Positions 24,775-33,394 are shown, numbered from the stretch's first letter. The stretch: 45,125 bases of DNA from Oribacterium sp. P6A1 (GCF_000702885.1 NZ_JNKO01000021.1:1-45125), one strand, 5' to 3'. Notes: a model not told the origin generated them from the sequence alone. Program-made: numbers and translations.

Positions 24775-25773
24775 ATGAAGCTGATTAAGAAAAAAATATC
24801 AATTCTCATGATGATAATGTCTATGGCAGTGTTGCAGTCAGGTTGTGGGCAGTCATTAAATACACCGGCTGTATCGGATACGGTTTCGGAATCCGAAATC
24901 GAAGAAGAAACTCAATCAGGAACGGAAACTGATTCAGAAACTGAATCTAAAGCTGTAAATGAGTATGAATCCGCAACAGTCAGTTATCTGGGACCTGAGG
25001 GAACATATACCCAGGAAGCCTGCGGTGTGTTTTTTGACAAGAAGGGTAAATATATACCATATAAGACGGTTGCTGAGGCAGTGGAAGCACTGGTAAACGG
25101 AGAAAGTGAGTATGCTGTGATTCCTCAGGAAAATACCATTGGAGGAGCTGTTATAGATTATGTTGACATCCTCATCGGACAGAAAGATGTTTCTGTTGTG
25201 GGTGAGGTGGAACTCCCTATCAATCAGAATCTCCTTACTTTGCCCGGGACAAAACTTGAAGAAATAAAAAAAGTTTACTCTCATAAACAGGGAATTGCCC
25301 AGGGAAAAGACTGGCTGAAATCCAACCTTCCCGGTGCAGAGATCATAGAGGTTTCCAGTACAGCCGAGGGAGCTAAGCTTGTGGCGGAAGAAGGGGATAC
25401 TTCAAATGCTGCAATTGCATCAGCGGCCTGCGCCGATGTATACGGATTGGAAGTTCTCGCTGAGAGCATCCAGAATAATGACAGTAATAAAACCAGATTC
25501 TATGTTCTTTCAAAGAATGAGCCTTCTCGGGAAAAAAGTGACAGGATGGCTTTTGTAGCGTCCGGAAAAGCAGAGGATCTTCCGGAACTCATGGATGATC
25601 TTGAAGATTCAGAAATGAAACTTGTAACCATCCATGACAGACCGAGAAAAACAGAGCTTGGAGAGTATCATTATATTATCGAGTGCTCGAACGCCGGCTA
25701 TGATGATTACGAAAAACTCACAGAAAAGCATCCCTTTGAGTTTAGATTCCTGGGGGGCTTCTCATTGAAATGA
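24775..25773 (+). CDS. exported (putative lipoprotein) prephenate dehydratase with ACT domain
   Basis: 332 residues. A signal peptide of 23 residues ends at Cys24 (VLQSGC; -3 is Gln, so the lipobox is not fully canonical), then an acidic Ser/Thr/Glu linker to about residue 67. From 'ATVSYLGPEGTYTQEAC' a complete prephenate dehydratase domain follows, with 'VIPQENTIGGAV' and the catalytic TRF motif in 'NKTRFYVL', then an ACT-like domain ('MAFVASGKAEDLPELM', 'VTIHDRPRKTELGEYHY') in which the usual ESRP phenylalanine-binding motif reads HDRP. Prephenate dehydratase normally works in the cytosol, converting prephenate to phenylpyruvate; outside the membrane it may have become a binding protein or act on extracellular prephenate/arogenate. 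It is monocistronic, 92 bases after jetC. Confidence 0.8.
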   Translation: MKLIKKKISILMMIMSMAVLQSGCGQSLNTPAVSDTVSESEIEEETQSGTETDSETESKAVNEYESATVSYLGPEGTYTQEACGVFFDKKGKYIPYKTVAEAVEALVNGESEYAVIPQENTIGGAVIDYVDILIGQKDVSVVGEVELPINQNLLTLPGTKLEEIKKVYSHKQGIAQGKDWLKSNLPGAEIIEVSSTAEGAKLVAEEGDTSNAAIASAACADVYGLEVLAESIQNNDSNKTRFYVLSKNEPSREKSDRMAFVASGKAEDLPELMDDLEDSEMKLVTIHDRPRKTELGEYHYIIECSNAGYDDYEKLTEKHPFEFRFLGGFSLK

Positions 25774-25794
25774 GGAGATACCCCTACAACAAAG

Positions 25795-25850
25795 ACAGGA
25801 GCTTTCGCTTTTGATGACCAGCATCAAGGCGAGAGCTCCTGTTTTTAACC
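25795..25850 (+). terminator. terminator of the exported prephenate dehydratase gene
   Basis: Stem of about 20 bp (ACAGGAGCTTTCGC... / ...GAGAGCTCCTGT) followed by TTTTT. Confidence 0.88.
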
Positions 25851-25953
25851 CGGCCGGATGGTCGGTTTTTTATCCTGATACACTCTTAAAAACCCATTTT
25901 AATGGCATAAAAGGTCTAAAACAAATGACAATGTTAATGACAAAAATGGATGA

Positions 25954-26832
25954 CTATTTATCTTTACTATTGAAGTGATCATATATCTTTTGATACAGGT
26001 CCTCCACCACAGGAGATATGGTACTTCTGGGCCAGGCCATGGAAATCTTCAGCTCTCCGCCCAGGTCCATGGTATGGATATTCGGATGATGTACACCTTC
26101 ATACCAGGAATCAAGAACAGCTACACCCAGGCCGTTTTCAACAGATGCGAATACTGTGCTTATATTCGGTACAGCAAGAAAACGGGGGATGAAGCTGTAG
26201 GGTTTAAACATTAGCGCTATATCCTGACAAAGTTCGGCAACCTTTGGGTCATCCATCATATAGAAGGTGTAATCCTTGAAATCTGCGGGAGTTTTGATGT
26301 TTTCGAATCCAGGGAGTTTTTCCGAATAGGTTATGATACGTTTTATGGACGTGAAGTTCTGTCTCAAAAGATCCGAGCGTCCCTCCATATAATCATCTGT
26401 GCAAATGATGGCGTCCAGATGCTTATCATCAAGACCCTGCAAAAGATCCCGGAAGCTGATACATTCCAGTGAGATTTCAAAATTCGGATGGTCTTTTCTG
26501 TATGCTTCAATAACATCCGGCAAAAAGGATGACATATCCCAGCCCACGTTATATCCAAGTCGAAGACTTGTCATGCTATGGGAAAGCATCTTTCTTATGT
26601 TTATAAACTCCGCGTAATATCTCTGGAAAAAATTGAAGTACAGCTTGCCTTCATCCGATAAGGTGATATGACGGCTGTTTTCGCGTATGAAAAGAGTAAC
26701 CCCCAGTTCCTGCTCCAGGGCAGAAATATAGCGGCTGATGGCGGGCTGGGGCAGATAGAGATTCTGTGCGGCCTTTGTAAAACTCTGATGTTTTCCTGTT
26801 TCTAAAAATGCTTCAATCTGTTTATCATTCAT
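25954..26832 (-). CDS. LysR-type transcriptional regulator
   Basis: 292 residues from ATG 26832, where the product starts MNDKQIEAFLETGKH as LysR proteins do. A start 12 codons earlier (26868) lacks a ribosome binding site. N-terminal winged HTH ('SFTKAAQNLYLPQPAISRYI', residues about 16-35, and 'LEQELGVTLFIREN'), then a periplasmic-binding-like effector domain (about 90-290). It lies downstream of the LVIVD gene on the same strand (127 bp) and next to the divergent catabolic operon, so it is the probable regulator of that island, sensing its substrate or an intermediate. Confidence 0.9.
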   Translation of the reverse strand: MNDKQIEAFLETGKHQSFTKAAQNLYLPQPAISRYISALEQELGVTLFIRENSRHITLSDEGKLYFNFFQRYYAEFINIRKMLSHSMTSLRLGYNVGWDMSSFLPDVIEAYRKDHPNFEISLECISFRDLLQGLDDKHLDAIICTDDYMEGRSDLLRQNFTSIKRIITYSEKLPGFENIKTPADFKDYTFYMMDDPKVAELCQDIALMFKPYSFIPRFLAVPNISTVFASVENGLGVAVLDSWYEGVHHPNIHTMDLGGELKISMAWPRSTISPVVEDLYQKIYDHFNSKDK

Positions 26833-26959
26833 GAGGACATTATAGCAGAAATGTTTTTGCAGAGGCATGGATTATTGAAATATAACAACATTCCCGGACC
26901 AATCAAAGATCCGGGGATATAAGGAGAATAAAAAACAGGTTATTTGGGGAAAATAATCA

Positions 26960-28333
26960 TCAAACGAGGCACTTCAGAATATAAATACCGTCGTGCATTG
27001 CATTAAGGTATATATAACCTCTGTCGTCAACTACAAGATCTTCTGCGGTTCCGAGAGGCTTGTTAGGCATCTTCACATCGAAGCAGAGCTTCTCAGGGTT
27101 AGGAGGAATGAAGTATGCGATCTCCTTTGGAACGTATGGATCGCTAATGTCATAGACCCTGAGTCCTGCGTGGAAATAGCAGTCATAGGCTCTGTCGCTT
27201 CTGTCCTCAAGCCATGGCTTTCCTGTCATAGGCTCATGAAGGTTGTGGGGACCGAAGGATGTGGGGTATCCGTATCCAAGGTCGTTGAAGTTCTTGTAAG
27301 GGAAGTTCTCAGGAACCTCAGGATAAGGAAGAACAGAGATGAGTACAGGATCCTCAGGATCTGATATATCGAACATTTCGATACCGCACATAGCCTGAAC
27401 ACCGAATTTCTCAAAATCCTTTCTGTTGTAGGTCCACTGACGCTCGCCTTCCTGCATTCCGATGGCATACTTTGTGCCGTGAATAGGCATGAAGGTATGA
27501 CACAGAGCGCCACCGAACTTGGTTGCAAAAGGAGGCGTCATTTTTGCTTCACCGATGACCTGTGGCCACTCAGGATTTGAAACATCCAGAATCATAAAGC
27601 CTGCGCCGGCACAGCTTAAGTATGCTGTGTCTCCGTCAACATAAGGGAAATGAACAAATCCCGGATAGGTATTGTAACCCTGCCAGCCGTTCCATTCCTT
27701 TTCTCTTGTTTTCTTTGTCTGATTTCCGTAGAACTGTCCCGGATTCCACCAGCGCCCAACTTCCTTGGGATTTGTCGGGTCGGAAATATCTACTATTCTG
27801 TAAATGAAATCCTTAAATCCTACAGCGGTTGCGGAAAGATGGAGATATTTGCCTCCGTTATAGGTGAATCGGTGAACTCCTGCACCGGGGTTATCAGTGT
27901 CTCCGGTCGCCCAGAAGGAAAGCTTTTTAGGATGTTCCGGATCTTCCTTAAGTGAGAAAATATGAACTCCGCCTGGAGCCGGTGTGTACTTTTCAGGAGC
28001 CGGTCCGTGAAGGAATTCAAGGCAGTTTCCGTTGGAAACAATCATTAAATCATCCGCGATCTGAACCTTGGGTGTTGACATGTATGGATACTTCTCGGGA
28101 TCCATAACGGGCATGTACTGTACATGACGTGGATGTGCAGGATCTGTTACCTCTATGATCTCAACACCGTAGCCGTAGAAACATCCGCCGTAAAGATAGT
28201 AGCGGCCGTCCCCGGTCTTATAAAGCTGTGACTGGAAAAGATAGTGGTTGTCCGCATCATGGTAAGCCACAACCTCCATATTCTTTATATATCCCTCATT
28301 TCCGGGACTCTTCGCATAGAATTTTTCGCTCAT
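26960..28333 (-). CDS. LVIVD-repeat beta-propeller protein, unknown function
   Basis: 457 residues from ATG 28333 (GGAGG seven bases upstream). It contains repeated blades of the form 'VEIIEVTDPAHPRHVQYM', 'YRIVDISDPTNPKEVG', 'FMILDVSNPEWPQVIG', 'IEMFDISDPEDPVLIS' and 'LRVYDISDPYVPKEIA', the signature of LVIVD beta-propellers. There is no signal peptide, so it should be cytosolic, unlike many LVIVD proteins. Conserved His/Trp/Cys outside the repeats ('GVHRFTYNGGKYLHLSATA', 'GALCHTFMPIHGTKY', 'SFGPHNLHEPMTGKPW') look like an enzyme active site. It is divergent from the EthD-fold gene. I infer an enzymatic or scaffold role in the catabolic island; no function is established. Confidence 0.75.
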   Translation of the reverse strand: MSEKFYAKSPGNEGYIKNMEVVAYHDADNHYLFQSQLYKTGDGRYYLYGGCFYGYGVEIIEVTDPAHPRHVQYMPVMDPEKYPYMSTPKVQIADDLMIVSNGNCLEFLHGPAPEKYTPAPGGVHIFSLKEDPEHPKKLSFWATGDTDNPGAGVHRFTYNGGKYLHLSATAVGFKDFIYRIVDISDPTNPKEVGRWWNPGQFYGNQTKKTREKEWNGWQGYNTYPGFVHFPYVDGDTAYLSCAGAGFMILDVSNPEWPQVIGEAKMTPPFATKFGGALCHTFMPIHGTKYAIGMQEGERQWTYNRKDFEKFGVQAMCGIEMFDISDPEDPVLISVLPYPEVPENFPYKNFNDLGYGYPTSFGPHNLHEPMTGKPWLEDRSDRAYDCYFHAGLRVYDISDPYVPKEIAYFIPPNPEKLCFDVKMPNKPLGTAEDLVVDDRGYIYLNAMHDGIYILKCLV

Positions 28334-28773
28334 ATATAACCTCCAAATTATAAAAATCAATCTAAACAGTAACTTTAAAATTCAGTGTATTGGTAGTATC
28401 AGTTCCATAAATGTACCGTTGAATTCTAAAATCCCTGACGGAACTGTTTGCCGATGCTGAAAGTCTAGCGGATAAAGGTTCTTTCCGTCCAATATCTAAC
28501 TTTTTCGAAATCTATAACAGATTTGTTATGGAAAGTCGCGAATATTGATATTTTTTCTTCAAAGTCAGAAATGATATATTAGCGTCACCGCAAAGATGCA
28601 CAAATAAAAAGCGTTAGCAAAGCCTAACTTAGTGCATGATGCGACATTAAGAGAAAGGTTTAACGTCATTGTGCATATGATATGCGACTGACAGAAATCC
28701 TTTTGTCGTGGCTTATGTCGGGTTCCTGAGTAGACAGGAAGAACCGATTTTATAAGACAACGGAGGTTTAATT
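28334..28773. promoter_or_regulatory. divergent control region with candidate LysR operator
   Basis: 440 bp between the LVIVD gene (-) and the EthD-fold gene (+), no gene inside. It contains ATAAC-N6-GTTAT (28514-28529), a classical dyad form for LysR-type operators; a palindrome GCATAT-G-ATATGC (28673-28685); and a leader hairpin TCGGGTTCCTG / CAGGAAGAACCGA (about 28717-28746) just ahead of the EthD gene's ribosome binding site. Which protein binds here is inference. Confidence 0.45.
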
Positions 28774-29625
28774 ATGGCTTACGACTTTAATATCATGAGA
28801 AGTCTTATTTATGTGGGACTTGCAAAGGAAGAGTACAGACCGAAGCTTGAGCACTGGCTTTACTATCATCATGTACCTGAGAGCATCAGCAAGTTCACAC
28901 CTTATGTAACGAAGTATGCATTTTATCAGTGTTATCCTACACCACCTGAAGGTGACAGATTCGGTGCCAGAAAGATGCAGCTGACTGAGCACTACTGGAT
29001 GGTGGATGAGCATCTTCCGGAGATGGCAAACAATATTTTCTGCGAGTATATGCCTATGGATGTGCTTCGCTGGCAGGGATGTATTCCGGATGTGGATTCT
29101 GCAACGGTTCATAACAATGCAGACTCCGGAGATGCAGGACGTGCAGCAGGAGGCGGAGATTTCCCGCCATTTATTTTCTCTTTCATTCCCATGAACTGGG
29201 AAGAGGATTTCAAGGGCAAGGGAAGAACTCTTGAAGATGGACCAAACTTCCGCTGGCAGTTCCTGATCCAGTATCCTGAAGGTGTTTCAAAGGAAGAGGG
29301 AGAGAGATGGTTCCACGAGGAAGTGGTTCCTTTCCTTACAGGCAGCGTAAGAGTAAACCGTGTTGTCAGCAGCAGGGTAATGAAGAATTACGGCGCTCCC
29401 GAGGCTCAGTTTGACAGAGTTTGCGAGGTCTGGTTTGAGGGACCTGAAGAGTGGTATGACCTTTGCGTAAATCTTGCAAAGACACATCTTAAGAAGCCTG
29501 AGTGGGCACAGCAGGATGAGTTCCCCTTCTTAAAGCCTCAGCACAACATAGCATCGGTATTCCTTGGCGACAGATGTACATCAGATAATCTGACACAGTA
29601 CAGGGGCTATATAACCATGAGGTGA
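28774..29625 (+). CDS. tandem EthD-like (dimeric alpha-beta barrel) protein, unknown function
   Basis: 283 residues, cytosolic. Two ferredoxin-like EthD/Dabb units are visible. The first is 'YRPKLEHWLYYHHVPESI' with the usual W..xH pattern (about 22-39); the second is 'EEGERWFHEEVVPFLTGS' followed by 'FDRVCEVWFEGPEEWYDL' (about 170-235). Between them lie a His/Asp-rich stretch and a Gly-rich loop (about 110-130). EthD-fold proteins include ring-modifying, decarboxylating and cofactor-independent oxygenase enzymes. Strong ribosome binding site (CGGAGG). As first gene of the plus-strand set, divergent from the LVIVD gene, it is a candidate for the first catalytic step of the island. Function unknown. 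Confidence 0.65.
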   Translation: MAYDFNIMRSLIYVGLAKEEYRPKLEHWLYYHHVPESISKFTPYVTKYAFYQCYPTPPEGDRFGARKMQLTEHYWMVDEHLPEMANNIFCEYMPMDVLRWQGCIPDVDSATVHNNADSGDAGRAAGGGDFPPFIFSFIPMNWEEDFKGKGRTLEDGPNFRWQFLIQYPEGVSKEEGERWFHEEVVPFLTGSVRVNRVVSSRVMKNYGAPEAQFDRVCEVWFEGPEEWYDLCVNLAKTHLKKPEWAQQDEFPFLKPQHNIASVFLGDRCTSDNLTQYRGYITMR

Positions 29626-29781
29626 CAAGGGAGAACACGGCTTTCAGCGGTCAACTGAAAGCAGAGAATGTTCTGATATAGGGCTGTGACCATCTTAAAT
29701 ATAGTTTTCTTAATCCGGTGGGATGAAGAGTGGTTCAAAAGTCGAAAGAAGCAATGGTTTTATTGAAGTAAAGAGGTGAAC

Positions 29782-30489
29782 ATGGAACTTTTGGAAAAAA
29801 CATTGGCAGAAGGAAAAACAAACTTCGTGCTTATAGGTGAGGCGGGCTGCGGAAAATCAGAGATAGCTCTTAATCTTGCAAAAGTTCTTCATGAGCTTTC
29901 TGGAAAGACGGTTCATCTCTTCGATATGGACATGACGAAGCCGCTGTTCAGGTCAAGAGACCTTTTGAACTGCGAAGAACTGTCCGGTGTCACCATTCAT
30001 TTTGAGGAACAGTTCTTTGACGCACCAACCATCGTCGGGGGTGTGAGGGAACTTCTGAAGGACCCGGACAGCCTGGTGGTCATGGACGTCGGCGGCGATG
30101 ACATCGGCGCCAGAGCCATAGGAGGTTTCATGGCAGCGGCGGACAGGAACAGCCTTTATGTCATGTATGTTCTCAATTACTACAGACCTTTCTGTCAGGA
30201 CATAGATCATATCGATCAATTCTTAAGAGAAATCCTTACGGTATCACATCTCGGTACCGAAGATATCCATTTCATAGACAATCCGAATATCGGCATCTCC
30301 ACCACGGAAAATGAAGTGGTGGAGGGTGCTAAACGGATGGATGAGCTTGTTTCAAAGTACAAGCCCATCGAGATGGTTATGGTCAGAAATGAGCTGGAAG
30401 AAGCAGTTCGGGCTAAGCTTCAAGGGACAATACTTTTCCCGGTGCAGCTTTATCTGACCTATGACTGGCTGAAACCGGATATGGCATGA
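29782..30489 (+). CDS. MinD/CobQ-like P-loop ATPase associated with the 2-oxoacid oxidoreductase
   Basis: 235 residues from ATG 29782 (GAGGTG five bases upstream; the preceding GTG is part of that site). Walker A 'GEAGCGKS' (19-26), a switch-like 'DMDMTKPLFRSRDLL' and 'LVVMDVGGDDIGARAIGG' (Walker B region) place it among SIMIBI-type NTPases, with the feel of CooC/MinD nickel or iron-sulfur maturation ATPases, although the paired-Lys deviant Walker A is absent. It precedes the ferredoxin and KorABC-like genes by 114 bp, so a role in maturing or gating that enzyme is plausible but unproven. Confidence 0.7.
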   Translation: MELLEKTLAEGKTNFVLIGEAGCGKSEIALNLAKVLHELSGKTVHLFDMDMTKPLFRSRDLLNCEELSGVTIHFEEQFFDAPTIVGGVRELLKDPDSLVVMDVGGDDIGARAIGGFMAAADRNSLYVMYVLNYYRPFCQDIDHIDQFLREILTVSHLGTEDIHFIDNPNIGISTTENEVVEGAKRMDELVSKYKPIEMVMVRNELEEAVRAKLQGTILFPVQLYLTYDWLKPDMA

Positions 30490-30548
30490 ATAAATAGAGT
30501 CTAAAAGTTGATTCAGGAATGATTTTCCTATGAATACCTTCGCGAAGC

Positions 30549-30582
30549 GTCAGCCCTTTGCGAAGTTATATAAATGGCTGAC
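30549..30582 (+). promoter_or_regulatory. repeated leader stem-loop, copy A
   Basis: GTCAGCC (30549-30555) pairs with GGCTGAC (30576-30582); the loop starts with CTTTGCGAA. It is the same pattern as at 32015 and 37429. It lies 21 bases before the start of the ferredoxin gene. Confidence 0.5.
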
Positions 30583-30603
30583 TTTGATTTTGGAGGTCAG
30601 GAA

Positions 30604-30819
30604 ATGGCAAAGTTCAGAATAAATGTGGTTTCCGAGCGGTGTAAGAGCTGCGGTTACTGCATTAAGTTCTGCCCAAAGCATGTGCTTTCGGTAGGATCAG
30701 AGGTTAATGCTAAAGGCTACGAATATGTGGTAGCGGAAAAGCAGGAGGACTGCGTAGGCTGTCTTACCTGCGGACGTATCTGCCCGGATGGGGCTATAGA
30801 GATTTATAAGGAGGACTGA
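30604..30819 (+). CDS. 2x[4Fe-4S] ferredoxin subunit of 2-oxoacid:ferredoxin oxidoreductase (KorD/VorD-like)
   Basis: 71 residues from ATG 30604, which follows GGAGGTCAGGAA. Two CxxCxxCxxxCP motifs: 'CKSCGYCIKFCP' (about 13-24) and 'CVGCLTCGRICP' (about 49-60). It is the delta subunit that passes electrons from the TPP-containing core to external ferredoxin. One base separates it from the alpha-subunit gene, so the two are translationally linked. Confidence 0.9.
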   Translation: MAKFRINVVSERCKSCGYCIKFCPKHVLSVGSEVNAKGYEYVVAEKQEDCVGCLTCGRICPDGAIEIYKED

Positions 30820-30820
30820 A

Positions 30821-31900
30821 ATGGCAAGAACATTTATGAAGGGCAGTGAGGCTGTTGCGGAAGCTGCTGTACGTGCCGGTTGTCGTTTCTTTGCCGGCTA
30901 TCCCATCACACCTCAGAACGAGGTTCCGGAGTACTTCGCAAGAAGACTTCCCGAGGTGGGCGGAACATTTATACAGGGTGAGTCAGAGGTTGCATCCATC
31001 AATATGGTTTACGGTGCGGCATCTGCAGGTGTCAGAGCCATGACATCTTCATCTTCACCGGGAATCGCACTTAAGAGCGAAGGTATCTCATACTGTGCCG
31101 CAGCCCGTATCCCCATGGTGTATACAAACTTCCAGAGAGGCGGCCCAGGCGTAGGTTCCATTCAGCCTGCACAGATGGATTACTTCGAAGCAACAAAGGC
31201 TTCAGGAAACGGTGGCTTCCAGATGATGGTTCTTGCACCGTCAACAGTGCAGGAGGCTGTGGATCTCACGGTAAAGGCATTTGAACTGGCAGACAGAGAC
31301 AGAAATCCTGTTCATATCCTTGCTGACGGTGTTATAGCCACCATGATGGAGCCTGTAGAGCTTCCGGAGATGATGCCGGAGGAGAAGGTTCAAGAGATAA
31401 GAGAGTCAAAGAGGAAGTGGGCTTTAGTAGGTCACAAGCTTGATTATCAGAACCGTGCATGGATTCAGCCGGGACAGTGGCAGACCACAGTTATGCAGCA
31501 GTGCAATGAGGAAGCAGCAGAGCTCTATGAGTCATGGAAGAAAAATGACGTCATGGTTGAGGAATATGAGCTGTCTGATGCCGAAATCGTGCTCACAGCT
31601 TACGGAATCTCAGCGCGTATCGCAAAGTCAGCTGTTGATATCCTGAGAAAGAAGGGCGTGAAGGCAGGACTTATCAGGCCTATAACATTGAACCCCTTCC
31701 CGACAGAAGCATTTGAGAAACTTGACTACGGACATGTTAAGGCAATTCTTTCGGTGGAAATGTCTATCCCTGCCCAGTATGCAACTGATGTTGAGGCTGT
31801 TGTGAGAAAGCGCTGTCCTGTTGAGAAGTGCTTGTGCTCAGGCGGAAACATTATGTCAAGAGAAGCCGTGATAGAGGCTGTGATGAAGATTATAGGATAA
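30821..31900 (+). CDS. 2-oxoacid:ferredoxin oxidoreductase, alpha subunit (KorA/VorB-like)
   Basis: 359 residues. The N-terminal pyrimidine-binding domain starts 'KGSEAVAEAAVRAGCRFF' with the family motif 'GYPITPQNEVPEY' and 'GESEVASINMVYGAASAG'. The C-terminal part (about 255-359) is the transketolase-C-like domain ('GLIRPITLNPFPTEAFE'). With the delta, beta and gamma subunits it decarboxylates a 2-oxoacid to acyl-CoA and reduces ferredoxin. The four-gene split resembles 2-oxoglutarate and branched-chain 2-oxoacid enzymes; the true substrate cannot be read from sequence. Confidence 0.93.
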   Translation: MARTFMKGSEAVAEAAVRAGCRFFAGYPITPQNEVPEYFARRLPEVGGTFIQGESEVASINMVYGAASAGVRAMTSSSSPGIALKSEGISYCAAARIPMVYTNFQRGGPGVGSIQPAQMDYFEATKASGNGGFQMMVLAPSTVQEAVDLTVKAFELADRDRNPVHILADGVIATMMEPVELPEMMPEEKVQEIRESKRKWALVGHKLDYQNRAWIQPGQWQTTVMQQCNEEAAELYESWKKNDVMVEEYELSDAEIVLTAYGISARIAKSAVDILRKKGVKAGLIRPITLNPFPTEAFEKLDYGHVKAILSVEMSIPAQYATDVEAVVRKRCPVEKCLCSGGNIMSREAVIEAVMKIIG

Positions 31901-31983
31901 ATATCGATACTTGAGATGAATATCGATGTGGGACATCACTTTTAAGTTAGTTAGAAACTCAGTTGGTGATGTTTGAAAAAAAT

Positions 31984-32053
31984 ATGCCGGATTCTACATG
32001 AACCCGGCATGCAGCATCAGCTCTTCGCGGAGCGAATTTTCAATGGGCTGATG
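31984..32053 (+). promoter_or_regulatory. tandem leader hairpins before korB, including repeated stem-loop copy B
   Basis: The gap between the alpha and beta subunit genes is 175 bp, long for subunits of one enzyme. It contains a hairpin ATGCCGG / CCGGCAT (31984-32010) and, directly after, CATCAGC (32015-32021) pairing with GCTGATG (32047-32053), whose loop starts TCTTCGCGG. The second hairpin matches copies A and C. Confidence 0.5.
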
Positions 32054-32075
32054 TTTTCAAAGAAAGAGGCTTTAT

Positions 32076-32819
32076 ATGGCAGAACTTTTATATAGCAGAA
32101 CAAAAAACATCCAGGAAGACAAGGTTTCCGGATTCTGTCCAGGATGTATGCATTCAACCATCATGAAATTGATCGGTGAAGTTATCGATGAGATGGGAAT
32201 CATTGATAAAACTGCGATGGTACTCGGCATCGGATGCTGCGGTCTTCAGATGGATTATATGGCATTTGACAATATCACTGCCCCTCACGGGAGAGCCTGT
32301 GCAGTTGCAACAGGACTTAAGAGAGCTAACCCGGGTACTCTTTACTTTACCTATCAGGGTGACGGTGACCTTGCTTCCATCGGACTTGCAGAGACCATGT
32401 CTGCAGCAAACAGAGGTGAGAACTTCACTGTTATTTTTGTAAATAACGGTATCTACGGCATGACCGGCGGTCAGCTTGCGCCTACAACTCTTTTTGGTAT
32501 GAAGGCAACAACAGCACCAAAGGGACGTATTGCAGAGGAGCATGGTTATCCCATGCATGTGTGCGAGACCCTGAACCAGCTTACAGCACCTCAGTATCTC
32601 GTAAGAACCAGCTGCAACAATCCTGCAAATGTTATGAAAACAAAGCAGGCCATCAGGAAAGCATTTGAATATCAGCTGGCAGGAAAGGGCTTCTCACTTG
32701 TTGAGATCGTAACAAGCTGCCCCACAAACTGGGGACTTGATTCCCTTAAGGCACTTGATTTCCTTGAGGAGAACATGCTGAAGGAATATCCCCTTGGCGT
32801 GATCAGAGATAAGGGCTGA
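32076..32819 (+). CDS. 2-oxoacid:ferredoxin oxidoreductase, beta subunit (TPP-binding, KorB-like)
   Basis: 247 residues. TPP/Mg site 'YQGDGDLASIGLAE' followed by 'NRGENFTVIFVNNGIYGMTGGQ' and the family's 'GFCPGCMHSTIMKLIGE' and 'GIGCCGLQM' cysteine segments near the N-terminus, all as in KorB/VorA. Ribosome binding site AAAGAGG. The gamma gene follows after 14 bases. Confidence 0.93.
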   Translation: MAELLYSRTKNIQEDKVSGFCPGCMHSTIMKLIGEVIDEMGIIDKTAMVLGIGCCGLQMDYMAFDNITAPHGRACAVATGLKRANPGTLYFTYQGDGDLASIGLAETMSAANRGENFTVIFVNNGIYGMTGGQLAPTTLFGMKATTAPKGRIAEEHGYPMHVCETLNQLTAPQYLVRTSCNNPANVMKTKQAIRKAFEYQLAGKGFSLVEIVTSCPTNWGLDSLKALDFLEENMLKEYPLGVIRDKG

Positions 32820-32833
32820 AGGAGGTAAAAATA

Positions 32834-33394
32834 ATGGAAACAAATTTATGTGTAGCCGGCTTCGGCGGACAGGGCGTCATGACCCTTGGAAAATTCCTTG
32901 CTTCAGCTACCTGTGATTCTACAGATAAGAATGTAACATTCTTCCCGTCCTATGGCGCTGAGCAGCGTGGAGGTACAGCAAACTGTTATGTTGTAATTTC
33001 GGATGAACTTATCGGTGCACCTCTCGGGGATGTGATGGACGACCTTATCGTTATGAACGGACCGTCTCTCAACAAGTTCATCGGAACACTGAAGGAAGGC
33101 GGAAGACTTTTCATCAACAGCTCCATCGTAAAGGACAGAATCGAGAGAGATGATATCGAGATCGTTTCGGCACCTGTAACTGAGCTTGCCCTTGAGATGG
33201 GTAATGCAAAGGTCCTCAATGTCATCATGCTTGGTGTATATGTTGGATACACAGAGGTTGTTGCCCCTGAGATTGTCTGGGGAACAGTGGAGCATAAGCT
33301 TTCAAGCAAGCCAAAGCTTCTTCCTCTTAACAAGGCAGCCTTCGACAAGGGCCTTGAGATAGGAAGAGAGTTCAGAGAGAAGAATAAACAATAA
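32834..33394 (+). CDS. 2-oxoacid:ferredoxin oxidoreductase, gamma subunit (KorC-like)
   Basis: 186 residues, CoA-binding domain. Typical opening 'LCVAGFGGQGVMTLGKFLA', then 'FFPSYGAEQRGGTANCYVV' and 'NVIMLGVYVGY'. It completes the four-subunit enzyme. Strong ribosome binding site (GGAGG). Confidence 0.93.
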   Translation: METNLCVAGFGGQGVMTLGKFLASATCDSTDKNVTFFPSYGAEQRGGTANCYVVISDELIGAPLGDVMDDLIVMNGPSLNKFIGTLKEGGRLFINSSIVKDRIERDDIEIVSAPVTELALEMGNAKVLNVIMLGVYVGYTEVVAPEIVWGTVEHKLSSKPKLLPLNKAAFDKGLEIGREFREKNKQ

